Assembly: GCF_047496725.1 (NCBI RefSeq)
Contig: NC_132976.1
Coordinates: 2,340,001-2,404,000, forward strand
DNA length: 64,000 nt
Source of the DNA: Anoplolepis gracilipes
Lineage: Eukaryota > Arthropoda > Insecta > Hymenoptera > Formicidae
Direction: 5' to 3'
In this document: positions 39,184 to 51,300 of the stretch, piece after piece
Numbering within the stretch: the stretch's first letter is position 1
Layout of the letters: each line of letters starts with the position of its first letter
Notes under the pieces: model-generated
Seen by the model: only the letters and a program-made list of their open reading frames with translations
Database searches by the model: none
Told to the model about the DNA's origin: nothing
Position numbers and translations under genes: made by a program

Positions 39184-39252
39184 GCTTCTTCTTCTTCTTC
39201 TTCTTCTTCTTCTTTCTCTCCCTCTCCCTCTCCCTCTCCCTCTCCCTCTTTT
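39184..39252. repeat. (CTT)n and (CTCCCT)n compound repeat
   Basis: CTT triplets (about 39186-39213) followed by CTCCCT hexamers (about 39216-39250). This is a pure pyrimidine strand of about 70 bases in tenectin intron 1. Confidence 0.9.
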
Positions 39253-40801
39253 CCCTTCTCCGGATTACAATGAGCTGCCGGTGGATGCGTTGCTCGGGGA
39301 AGAGGAGTGGCAAAGGGGAAATATACACGTAGGGGAAAAGATGAAGTCGACAGGTAGAAGAGAAACTACCTATGCACGCGCGTGCGCGTACCCTCTCTCT
39401 CTTTTATCTCTCGGTACCACTTTGTATTAGGCCGCTGTCGTGCTTTGGCGGCTGGTATGCGCCGCTAAAGTTTTCTTCCTGTGCGCGCGGAAATTCTTCT
39501 TATTTTTCCCTCTTCCTCATCTATCGCGTTTACCGGCAAAGTCGACGGCTTCTCCGGGGTAATCTCTTTCGGTCGACAACCTGAAGATGCGGATCTACCT
39601 CTCGCGACGGAACGACCCAACGCAAAATGCGCCGACGCGGCGCTCGATTTTACGGTGTGCTCTCGCTTGGAAATTAAACTTTTATTACAAACACATCTTT
39701 TTCGCGCGTCCCTCCTCAGTCCCTTATCAATCGAGGTCCGAGATGGCATCGTGCCGGCCAGCAAACCACGGCCAGTGCCGTGGCTAACCTGGCACAGAGG
39801 TGGGTTGATCACACACAATGTAGTCTCGTGCAAATACGCGTGCTCATTCCCACGCACCCACGCCTTTCACAGCCGGTTCGCGCTTCAGGTAGACGGACGA
39901 ATCGCATTTAGCCTCCCGCCGCGACGTCGCAAGTGTTTTCTCGCGTCGCAAACTACGGCGTCTTGACTCTGACATTGTGATATATTGTACACCTGAGGGA
40001 GATTCTATCCCGACATCGATTAAATCTCGCTACAATTCAACCGCTTAACTCTCTTTTTATTTAAATACCGAATTATAAGACAGCGATATGCATATTTCGA
40101 TTGATACTTATTCACGAATGCGAGATCGGTCAAACTGTTAAGATAAATCTGGTTCGATTTCAGGGTCTGTCAAGTGTCGATTTGTCAAGTCAACGCGACA
40201 ATTATGTCGTAGAATGTTGAAATGCGACAAGATAGATATGATTTTGAGCCGCGTCACGATGAAATAGATAAGCGTACAATGGTTCGTTGGATTTTTTTAC
40301 ACGTATGTAAATAACGCAAAAAATTCGCAAAGCTGTCTGAGAAGGTTTAACTTCTCAGCTATAAGCTATACAATCTATAGCTATAAACAGATACAATCAG
40401 AATGATTGCATTTGTCACGTAATGCAGAAGAGATGATCGATAAAGATGCTATCCATGTTTACGTTTCGAAACGTTTTAATATTATTCACTTGATGGCGAT
40501 TCAATTAATAATTAATTCATTCATTTAATATTTAAAAATAATCTCATGCGATCTCAAGTATTTACATTTACATTTACATTTACATTTAAATACAAATAAG
40601 ATATATATTGTCAAGGAAATGTTCTATCTTATAAGTAACATAATTTTATCTGACTTTTATGGTTTAAATAAATTTCATGGAGAGAGATTGGTTTTGAATT
40701 TGATTATTATGTACAAGACAACATTATCAGAGACTTGAAGCTTATAGTTTATATTTACACGAATAATATAAATTAATGAAAGCATTATTTATGTGTTTTA
40801 G

Positions 40802-40914
40802 GGTACGGAAGAAGAGTGCCGACATGTCGGCGTTGAACGCCGCGCTTTGTAGACGCGGGATAATCCTCTGGCTGGCCGCCGTCCTACTGCTGGCATCACG
40901 ATCCACGCATTCTG
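40802..40914 (+). CDS. Tnc: Tenectin exon 2: start codon and signal peptide
   Basis: Acceptor TGTTTTAG ends at 40801 and the donor TCTG|GTGAGT follows 40914. The ATG at 40824 is preceded by 22 nt of leader without another ATG. The 30 complete codons encode MSALNAALCRRGIILWLAAV and then LLLASRSTHS: a basic n-region, a hydrophobic core and a small-residue end, i.e. a classical secretory signal peptide. Cleavage is expected near residues 27-31. The frame is open further upstream (back to 40776), but that part lies in the intron, before the acceptor. The exon ends in phase 1. Confidence 0.85.
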
Positions 40915-41578
40915 GTGAGTTTTTGCAGAAATACCTCGGTACTCGGTACTCGGTACTCGGTACTCGGTACGCTTCTATCTTCCTTTCTTTCGTCTGGCTC
41001 CGACGCCTCGGACACGCTTGAGCCGCCGTACAAAACGTGAGTCATTTATTTGATAGAAGGACCGTAAACGCGCGGACTCCCACGAGAGGAAATGGGAGGT
41101 ATAGCCAGGGAAGAAATATTTTCGCTCGTCCGAAGACGCGATCGGATTATCTCTGCTCCGGCCAGAAGCAGCGGATTACGATCCGGATACATTCCGCAAT
41201 CCATCCATAAATGTACAGCAAAATATGCTATGGATCGTGGACGTAAAAAAAAAAAAAAAAAAAAAAAAAAAAGAAAAAAACGCTTTTGTTTCCATCAATA
41301 TTGTGTTTACACTCTTTCACGATCCACGGAGAACGTCGACAAGAAGTCGGGTATTGCGGTAATAGAGAGCAAAGAGAGTAAAAGTAATTTCGCTGAAGAT
41401 GAGATTAGCCCTTCTCGAGTATGTTTTGTCGATAGAAATTTACGATAGAATCTAGTTTTTTTCAAACGACCTAAAAAAAAAAAAAATAAATAAATAAGGC
41501 ACGTTTCTCTATCGAAGCACGCTCTTCGGTAGATAGAGTCAAGTGCCGCGTCATTTCTCGAGATTACAAAAGAGACGC

Positions 41579-41636
<58 letters not shown>

Positions 41637-41850
41637 CTAAATCGAGCGTAAATGTGTATGCCGTGCGTTGAAATTAATTTCTGAAAATCAGAAAGAGAGT
41701 CGGAGAGAGACGAACACTTCCGCGATCGTTCTTTCTTCGTATTCTGCCGGTGTGACTAACGCATAGTCTGCCGGCCAATGTTTGAATGAGCGAGCCACGT
41801 TCTGTCAGGCCGTCGAACCTATCCGCGTGCGCCTCCCTTCTTCTTCGGCG

Positions 41851-41945
<95 letters not shown>

Positions 41946-44900
41946 ATTACCTCATAATGCTCACCTCTGGCACCGACTGTGTCGGGGCCCAAGGTGCTTT
42001 CCCATGGACCTGGCACACCATATTCGTTCTCAGGTCGCCTTCGGGCGGTCGGTCGCGTCTCCTTCCTATCCTCGTGAGACCTCGTTCCGCGAAGTATCGC
42101 GCGAAGCTTCTTTTCTTTACGTCGAGCAGGTTTCGAACGGTACGCCTCTCTGGATCCCCATCGATTTCTGCCTCCGATATCAGAGGACGATCCAATTGAG
42201 CAGATCATAAATTGTCGCGTCATAACTTATCTTTGGTGAAGAAAAACGGCAGTAGGTAGTACGAGATTATATCGCGCGCGCGATTGACCGCAATTTCGTA
42301 AAACGTATTTCAACACCGATCGAAAGAAAAAAGATTCATCGCTCTCGTAATTCGAGAAAGTAATTTTTCTTGCGGTCGAGGAAAAAAGATACGCAAAGAA
42401 GTCGAATCTATTTCGCGTCAACCACTCATGATGATCAATCGATCGATCGATAGATAGAGGAACGTTCTCGGAAATACACGATACGGCCGCGTGCAAAAAC
42501 GTTGCATCGTCAATGAAGGCTTATTGAGGATGCGTCAGTTTTGCTTCTCCCCTTCATCAATCGGCCGTCGGTGCTTCAACGAAGAGCAGGTGTGGTTAAA
42601 TGGACGGGATCGATTGAATTCCGCGACTCGCTCGACGTGTCTTCTCTCTCTTCTCTTTTTTTCCACCCCGGCAATAGCCTGGCGATTCTGTGACTCTTTC
42701 TCTCCCGTGTACTCGTATCTTTTTTTTTTTTTTTTTTTTCGTTTCTCGAACTTTTCTCGAACAGACAGCAAGGACGATCGAGATCGACGCGTTCGATCAC
42801 TGACGATTCATCAGACGACGGACAAGTTTTACTGGATTATGTATCTTCCTTGTGACAGCGGGCATTTGTGCGAGACGTTCGCATTCAAAGGAAATCAGAA
42901 ACATTACCGACTTTGCTAAGCAACAGGTTTTTACTGCAAAAAAAAATGTATTCGTCATTTTGTAACATCCTTCTCGGATCTGTCGTTTTGAGATTATCGG
43001 AATCTACTGGATATATCAGATTGCATTACGCTAGAAAATTATGAGCGACGCTCACCCTTTGCAATTTCTCGTGCCCGCATCAAGTTGTTACATGTTTACG
43101 CGGTGTCATTATTATGCGCGACAAGAAATACGACAGTTGGTACAGCTGGTATCATAGATATTACTTTAGTAAGATACAAAATTATTACACCGTCTCGTTA
43201 ATTTATTTTATTCTTCTCTCTTTCCATCTCATTTGCAATTTAAATAAAAAATGATTCCTTACATTAGCTTCAAAGAAAAGAAAAAAAAATACGACAGAAA
43301 AAACTTTAAGATACAAGCAGAGAAAAATCAATTTCGGAATTCCATCTAGAAACGATCTTTTCCGTCGATGACGGAAGATAAAACAAAAAAAAAAAAAAAA
43401 AAAAAAAAAAAGATGCGTCTTGGCACACAACTGTCCATTGGCATAGCGGTTCCTCCGCGGCTGCAACAACGCGATGCTGTGTGAATTCTGGTCAAACCTG
43501 TAAGCCCCGAGGTGTAGTCAGTCTCGGCGTGCCCACGTCGGGATGTCACTGACCGCGTACCTCACCGTTCGCCACTTACGGTCCACGTACGTCGTCCGCC
43601 ACGGGGTCGCACCTGACCCCTGAGGCGTTCCATATTTATGCCTAATGCCTGGCAAAGTGTCGTTATCGTCAAGCATCATCAGATTCTCTCGCGGCGAGCC
43701 CGTTGCGGAAGAGAATCCGGATAGCGCAGCCGGAGTGCATAAAAATGCGCCGAGATATATGTGATGTGGGATCGCGTACAGTTACGCGTCTATTAAGTGT
43801 ACTCGAATATTCCACGTGAAACGTGATTGTACAAGCCGATCGACAAGTGTGTGTGTGTGTCTGCAAAAGACTTTTGTACGTTTGGAAAAAAATTACGGAT
43901 CTAATCTCTCAATTTTACAATTAAATCGAATTGTTCGAGATGTATGAATCTGTCATAAAGTCTCGTAGTGGCCGGGAGCGGAACAATGAGGGTTTTGAGG
44001 TGACTCGATCTAATGCGTTTTTAATAGCGAGTGCGAATACATTTCGCGCCATCAATTCAGACGAGGAGAGGGCTCTCGCGAGATAAGAGGGTATAGAAAG
44101 GATCTGTTGTAACCGGTACATAGTAAAAGAGGCTCCACTCTCTCGTCCTCTTCCGAGCTCTCTTCTCCTCCCTTGTCTGTGTACCTTCTTGACTACTTAC
44201 CGAGATGGCGAGGTCAGCGGCGGTCATCCGACGAAGGATATAACGGAACGCGTGGGTGCAACGTCAGCGTGACATGGATTAAATCGGCCGTGTTAATCCA
44301 TTTTGAAAGAAAAAAAATGGGGATGTTTCGCTTTCGCGCAGAGTAATTTAAGGGCGGATATCACGCGGATACCACGCGTTTAATGGCCGCTATAGAGCCC
44401 CAACATACGGGTACGCGGACATTCTCGTGCAGCGAAGTGAATCGCAGTTCAGAGATCTCGAGTCTCTTATCGGAAACGAGCGTTTCTTTCGTCCGGGAAT
44501 TATTCTCATTACCGGACCTAACGGCGCGCGGACTCGCCTCATAATATAGGAAGTGGCAATGAACTCGATCCCGCGATTGGGAGGATATAATTTATGATTG
44601 TCCTCGAGAGAGGAAGGCAGGAAACCGCGTGCTAAGAGAAACACACGGCGACGCGTATTACGCCAGAAACCGGTCGGCCAGGTTTCCACGGCGTTACCTT
44701 CTCGATCGCCGTGACATTGGCATTAACGGTCGTGCCGATACAAACAAACTTTGTCATTTTTCAGCTCGTGATTTGAGTTTGCTTCGATAAAATTATCCGA
44801 GTTGCGTAACTTTCGAGCGAGGTTTTAATCCAAGGGTAAGGGAAGTAAAGGAAGAATCTCGCGTCGTACGACAATTTTCTTTCCTCGTCTCGCGCAACAG

Positions 44901-45257
44901 GGGATGAAATTATTCCATCATCTTTTTCATCAACATTGCGGGATGGGCTGGCCCGGGGTTCGCGCGGCAAAGAAAACCGCGACCTTGGAGAATGCGTAAT
45001 GCAGAATTTCGTGCACGCAATACACCGGGGGGGCCGGCTGCGGTGCCAGGTGTTCATCGGACCGTGTGCGGTTGATGGTAATGAACTTTCGCGAGGCAAG
45101 GCCGCCGGGGATGATTTCATAACGCGAGCGCAAGCGCTCCGCGTTCTCCTGCAGTGTAATAGCATCGTTCGCGCGCGCATTCGCGCTCGGACGCGGAGAA
45201 AGGGACGGGTCAGGTCGAGACACTTTGTAGGAGAGAGGAACCGAGAGGGTCGCTTTC

Positions 45258-45319
<62 letters not shown>

Positions 45320-48300
45320 CAATTGCGAGAAAGGAAAGAAGGGCGGGAGGGAAGACGGCGGAGAGGAAACGGGAGGACTCTCTCGGCGAGTACGTCGACT
45401 TACATAATGACTCTCCCCGCGATTCCTCGAGATATATATAAAATATACATGTGTCTGTGTGTGTGTGTATGTATACGTGCGATTCTCTGTCCTCGATTAC
45501 GAGCGAGGCGGCCGAGAGGAGCGTATAAATCTCGCGCGCGGAAATTATATTCGAGGGAAGATGCGTTTATTGTTGATACCGATAAACTCCCACGTCGTTC
45601 TTTTTCTACGCGATCAAGATTGATTTAGGGTCCGCGGTCCCTTCTCGGTATACCTCGAGAGAGAAAGAGAGAGATAGTCTGGCTTTAGAGCGTACTTTAG
45701 TCGATGCACGCGGCTTTATACGACGCGTTTTATTCGAAACTGTATTTTTATCCGAAGCGCAGAATATTATCTCGCGCAGCGAGATTTAGCGTACGACTCT
45801 TGCTGCTTCTTGCAGGAAAAGAACTCACCATCCGTACGTTTCTCGATTACGAATAAGAATAAAAAAACAAGTGTCGGAAAGTACGTGGGATCGGTGACGT
45901 ACGTGTCGATTGTGTCGAGATCATCGCGTTTCATCGTGATGCAATTCTCCGTTACCACAGTCGAAATACGTCGCAACTTTTTGTCAGCATCTTCTCGGTC
46001 GTACGCACTCAATGATCGTCCCGTTAGTTCGCCGACGGTAATTTATCGTTCGCCGGTGAACCGAGAAGAAGCGAAGGAAATGCTTGCAAAAAGTAGTCGC
46101 TCGATTTTTGGTGCGTATCATCGTAAGACTCAACGGACCGTTCGAGAGATGCGACAAGTCTTTGTTGATTCCAGTCAACGATGAGTCGAATCAACGATGA
46201 TTATCCTCGTAGCAAATATCTCCTTATCAATTTCTCGTCACGGTATCGAACAAATCTTGACAAATAAGCAGCTTCCATCGATCGATACTGGCCATGATCA
46301 TTTCATTATGCGTTCAATTATAAGCGGCGCTGCTTGTCTGTTGGATAATTGTATTGTGCAAGAGTGCGTCGTATTATAGTTGTCGCACGCACAATGAAGA
46401 ACACGTACAGAGATTACAATCGGGATTACACGGGACACCTTGACCGTAGTCTCTGCGAAGGAAGGTGCAACGTAATAATTTAGCCCGACCATTATGCGAG
46501 ACAAGAATCGTCTCGGTAGGACACAGTGCACGCGTACGTGATGGCTCCGTATAACGTGGAGGCACGCGGCTCGGGCCCCGATCCCCGATTCGCTCGTGGG
46601 ATTGACGAGGGGTCTTCCATTCACCCGAAGCCTGGGTCGTCGTGATTCCCAGTACAATTCGATTCATTGGAAATCGCCTACGTCGCGGAATGTTAGTTCT
46701 CCAATTCTCGCTTCTATAAGACTTACGGCACTTGAAGCTTTTTCTTTTTGCAAAAATGCATAGATTTTTAATAAAACGGACAATTTTTCTGCACGTATCA
46801 ATAATGTAATTGTCATTTACAAGTATTTAGATGAATCTTTCTGATCCGTATTCTATATAATACACATATATTGCACGAATGTCGCATTAAATCTCTCTCG
46901 AGAATGTGATAAATTTCGAGAAAACGAGAACGACAGTAACTCGAATAGAAAAGGCTCATTTTGCGATTTCTCAATCGCGAGAACATCTTGATGATTGTAT
47001 CTCGGAAGAGTTTTATTCTCACGTTTCAAAAGAATTTCGAATTCGAAGTCCTGCGTGCGACACTTTAATTCCGAAAGAAATTACGAAAGAGCGTCGCGTA
47101 AGAAGAAAAGTGGAGGGAGAGACATATACGCATTGTGTGTTGTACGCGTCTGATTACATGCAGAAAGCCAAAGGGAATTCAGTATTCTGTGCGCACTAGC
47201 TATACAACTCGTTTGACTAGAGCGAGGGTGTTAATGAGAATTCGCCCACGTATGCTCGTGCCATATGACACTTCCACTCGTCCCGCGTCAAGCTCCGGTA
47301 CACCCTCAAGAGAGGGAAAGAGAGAGAAAGAGACAACTCGAAATGCGTCCTGCTGGTAATTACTATGATAAACTGCACGCGGGAGACGCGTTGACGTCAT
47401 CCTCTTCTTGAAAATTTCACCGACTTTATTCGGCGTAATCCCGTTTTATGCTTTTCATTAATTCTTTAATTCTGTATATCTAATCTAACATAATCATGCG
47501 TATCTATCGCGGCGCGCTCGATCTTGTAGCACAGTTAAACTGTGCTTGTAGCATTAATAACAGTCGTGTGTTTCTTTGATTGCAGCGCCGGTATATGATC
47601 AGGATACTACACAGGTCGCAGAGTACGATGGAGGTATGTATATCTTGCCGGCATTAACTGCATCTAATCAATCGACACGCGTGTCAATATTAATCGTGTC
47701 GCGGTTCGAGAAGCCGCACGTGTCGTGCTTTAATTAAAAGACTCGAATATTATGAATGGTTTCTAGTGATGTATCGCAACATTAAAACTTCACTAAACTC
47801 GTTGCATTCCGCGACATATAATGCCGCGAAAATAACAATTGCCATTACATAATTACACTATATTTAAGATTTTTGACATATTTATTAATAATCAATTATA
47901 TTTCTCTAGCTGCTGGCGGGTGTTACTTCAACTTTCAGCGTTATCAAGAAGGCGATAGAATTATTACGAGTGAACCATGTCTGAATTGCACGTGCCACAA
48001 TCGAATGTTAATGTGTTACCTGAAGGTATGTCCATTCACGAAAGCGATCGGCCAGGATTGCACGGTGGAGAAGCGTCCGGATCAATGCTGCCCCGTGATT
48101 ACTTGTCCGGAAGTACCGGTCCAACTGTTGACGTCGACAACTAGTGCACCGGATTCCACGGCGGTTGGTTTCCACGATAATTACGGATGTAACGTCGACG
48201 AAAGATTTTATCCAGACGGCGCTATGCTGCCGGTGGACTATCACAATCCTTGCGAGCTCTGCTATTGCATCCGAAACAAAACTACATGCGTTATTACAGA

Positions 48301-51300
48301 ATGTACTCTACAAGTAGCAGGATGTAAACCGGTCTACCAACCGGGCGTGTGTTGTCCGATCAAATACAATTGCGGTAAGTAATTGCATGTCTCGTGATAT
48401 TTCGTACTCTGTTATTTCGTGCGCTCGCAATTATTGATTATTTGCGCAGAATATGAGGAGGAACTTACCACCACGGTTGGTACAACTCCCGGATTTATCA
48501 TCACCACAACTCCACCTCCCGGTGCGCCATCTCAATGTTACCGCGATGGTAAAGTCTACGAAGATGGCGATCTGATTAACTCGAGTCAGCCTTGCCAACA
48601 TTGTTACTGTTTCGGAGGTGAAATCGCTTGCGCGGTGCAAGATTGCGGAAGGCCGATGCAAGAGCACGGAAAGAATTGCAAGGCCTTACCGCCACCAGAA
48701 GGAAAATGTTGTCCGACCACATACGAGTGCGGTAAGTAATTTCATATAATAACCGAAGGTTGCGATGTATTATAACTCAACGAACTAATTGAGGCAATCA
48801 ATGAACATTAAAGGATACGCTTATGATCATAAATTTATTACAGAGGAAGCCGAACAAGTATTCATCCCGCCAGAAGAAGCTAAAGAACAACTTCCGGAGC
48901 AAGTACCACATGATCTATTGACGACCGAGTCCCCCATGCCAATCGATCAGGAAAATCAGCAAGCGCAAGATGAATATCCTCAAAAGGAAATATTCCCAGG
49001 CGCTGACAACGCTATACCGCACGAGGGAGAGGAAGAAGCGACTATTAAAGAAACTATTGAACACGTTACTCAGGAACACATTCCTTTAACCGAGAAACCC
49101 GCAACACCACCGGCAGAAGAGAACCCCGAGACGGAAACTATCGCTATTGAAAAAGAGTCTAGTCCTCCCACTGAGGTGACACCGGAAGAGGCAGTAACTA
49201 CTAAAGTGTCCTCCGAAACAGAAGCAACGAAGACGGAAGCGCCTACAACAGTACAAAAAACTGAAGAAAGTTTAGCTACTGAAGCACCTGCCGTTGAATT
49301 GCCAGAAGCTTCGTCTATCTCGGAAGGCTTACAACCCGAAGAAGAAGCCGCAACTACAGAACATGTACCTGAAGAGCACATAAGCACCGAAGAGAGTATA
49401 GTTGAAAAAGAACAACCGACTGAACCTGCCGTTAGCGAAGAAACACAGACTGAAAGTGTAGGATCAGAAGAGATTACTAGTCCACACGAAGAACTTTCAA
49501 CAGAGGGGACTAAAACAGAAAAAACAACGGAAGAAGGACAACTTGGCGTCACGGAAACGCCAGAAAGACCAGAGATTTCAACCGAAATTCTTGAGAAAGC
49601 AACATTACCGGCATTAGAAGCTGAACAGCCTGGTATTAGCATTGTTCCTGAATCTGTCACCGAGAAGGAAAGCGAAGACAAATTAGAAACTACAAGTGAA
49701 ATTTTGGCAACTGAGACGGAAGCACCGATAAAAGAAACAACTGCAACTGTAGCTCATGAAGCGTTCAGTACTGAAAAAATGATCACAGAAGAAGAAATAT
49801 CTCATTCAACGGAAACTACTGTTACGGAGGAAATTCAATCAACTGAAGTGAGTAGTTCATCTACAATTCAAACTGTTGAGAAAGAGCAAAAACCAGAGAT
49901 AAATGAAGGTAAAGAGGAACAACCGCCGCAAGAATCGACATCCGAGCATGCAGTAATCGAAAAAGAGCAAGCTACTCTCGGTCCTAAGAAAGAAGATGCC
50001 GGCCTGACTGATAGTCCAGTAATTGGCGAGGAACATATCACTACAGAAGGACAACGAGTGGAAGAATCAACTTCGGAAATTCCAGCTCAATCTTCAACCA
50101 GTATACCGATTCCTGAACGAAGTCCGGAACAGAAAGCGGAAGACGAGAACGTGTATCACGTGACTGAGGATTATCACGATATTACACGACCAGAAATTAG
50201 TCCCGACAATCTCATAACTGAATATCCGCAGAAAATCCCTACAACATACAGTCCACAGGAACAGGAGACTACGTTAGCCTCGTCAGAAGAAACTTCAAAA
50301 CCGATTGCGAAGGAAACTGAAATACCAGAAGAAGGAAGCGCAAAACCGGAAGAAGCTACAGAAATGAATTTACCAGAAATCAGTCAACCAGAAATCACTA
50401 CGAGTTCCGAAGAAACAAAAATGGAAAGTACTCCTGCTGTTATTGAAGCTCAGACTAGTACAGAACCTTCTATAACTACTGTTTCTCACATACCAGAAGA
50501 AAAAGTATTTGAGAAGACTGAGAAACCTGGTGTGCCGAAAGAGATCGAAATTGAAGTATCGCAAACAGAAATTGAGTCAACGGAAGAAACTGTCAAAGAA
50601 GAATTGTCTACAACGGAATTTGGCATTGAAGAACCTAGTTCTCCTGAAGTCAGTGAAAAAGAGATTCAACCAAAGAAGGAACAGCCAAGTGAAGAGGGAA
50701 TAGAAACACAATCTCCGACAGAGGTTACAAAACCAGAAATTTCTACCTCTATTTCAACTGAATACGAATATTCAACGGTGTCTCCGAGTCTTAAAGAAGA
50801 ACAAACAACAAAAGGTGAACATATTACCATAATTCCTGAACAATCGACCGAGCCACAAATCAGTGAAATAGAAACTGAAATTACTCCTGTTGAAAAAGAA
50901 AAGCCAGTCGAGGAACATATTACAGAACAACCCATTATTACATCAGGTATAACCGAAGAACCTATTTCAAAAGAGACAGAAACTACGGTAGCAATAAAGA
51001 CGACAGAAGAAGTCGAAGAAAAATCTACGACACAAGCGTCTATTGAAAAAGAACAAACTGAACAACCTGAGCAATACTCAACCGAAAAGACTTCAGAAGA
51101 AGCTGTTACAGAAAGCCATGGTGCGCAACAAACCGAAGCACCTGCAATCGAAGAAAAGCCTGAGGAAGCAGAAGGTACGGAAGGCATATCAACAGAAAAT
51201 ATAGAACAACAAACTGAAGCAGTGATAATAGAAAAAGGAACAAGTGAAGAAAAAGAACCATCTGAAGAAACTACAGAAGTGAAATCAACGGAAGTTACAA

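Larger units (their letters stand above)
20250..40801 (+). other. Tnc: Inferred tenectin intron 1 (20.5 kb)
   Basis: The interval is bounded by a consensus GTAAGT donor and a TGTTTTAG acceptor. It contains many microsatellites, a candidate TTAA-flanked MITE (28963-29383), two 9-bp minisatellites, short hairpins and CpG-rich blocks (for example 28250-28950, 34250-35050 and 36480-37130). The many open frames in the CpG-rich blocks overlap on both strands and lack domains. I found no nested gene. Two isolated TATA-box matches (23301-23309 and 34387-34395) could mark internal start sites. Confidence 0.5.
40915..47585 (+). other. Tnc: Tenectin intron 2 (6.7 kb)
   Basis: Bounded by GTGAGT and TTGATTGCAG. 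It holds a 7-bp minisatellite, poly(A) tracts at 41245-41280 and 43385-43411, a poly(T) at 42720-42739, and three (GA)n microsatellites. Open frames on both strands are produced by the repeats or by CpG-rich sequence, and none has a recognisable domain. Confidence 0.75.

Noticed and set aside
39481..39966. 161-codon open frame in intron 1
   Set aside because: It is overlapped by a 130-codon antisense frame and has no domain; probably chance in GC-rich sequence.
40776..40823. In-frame upstream Met of the signal-peptide frame
   Set aside because: The 16 extra codons lie partly before the acceptor AG at 40800-40801 and would place charged residues before the signal peptide. The ATG at 40824 is the better start.
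41782..42223. Several 130-142-codon frames over 41.8-42.2 kb on both strands
   Set aside because: All are produced by the 90-bp GA tract.
44936..45628. 230-codon open frame on the plus strand in tenectin intron 2
   Set aside because: It is held open by a 54-bp GA microsatellite that reads as an Arg-Glu run. There is no domain, and antisense frames overlap it.
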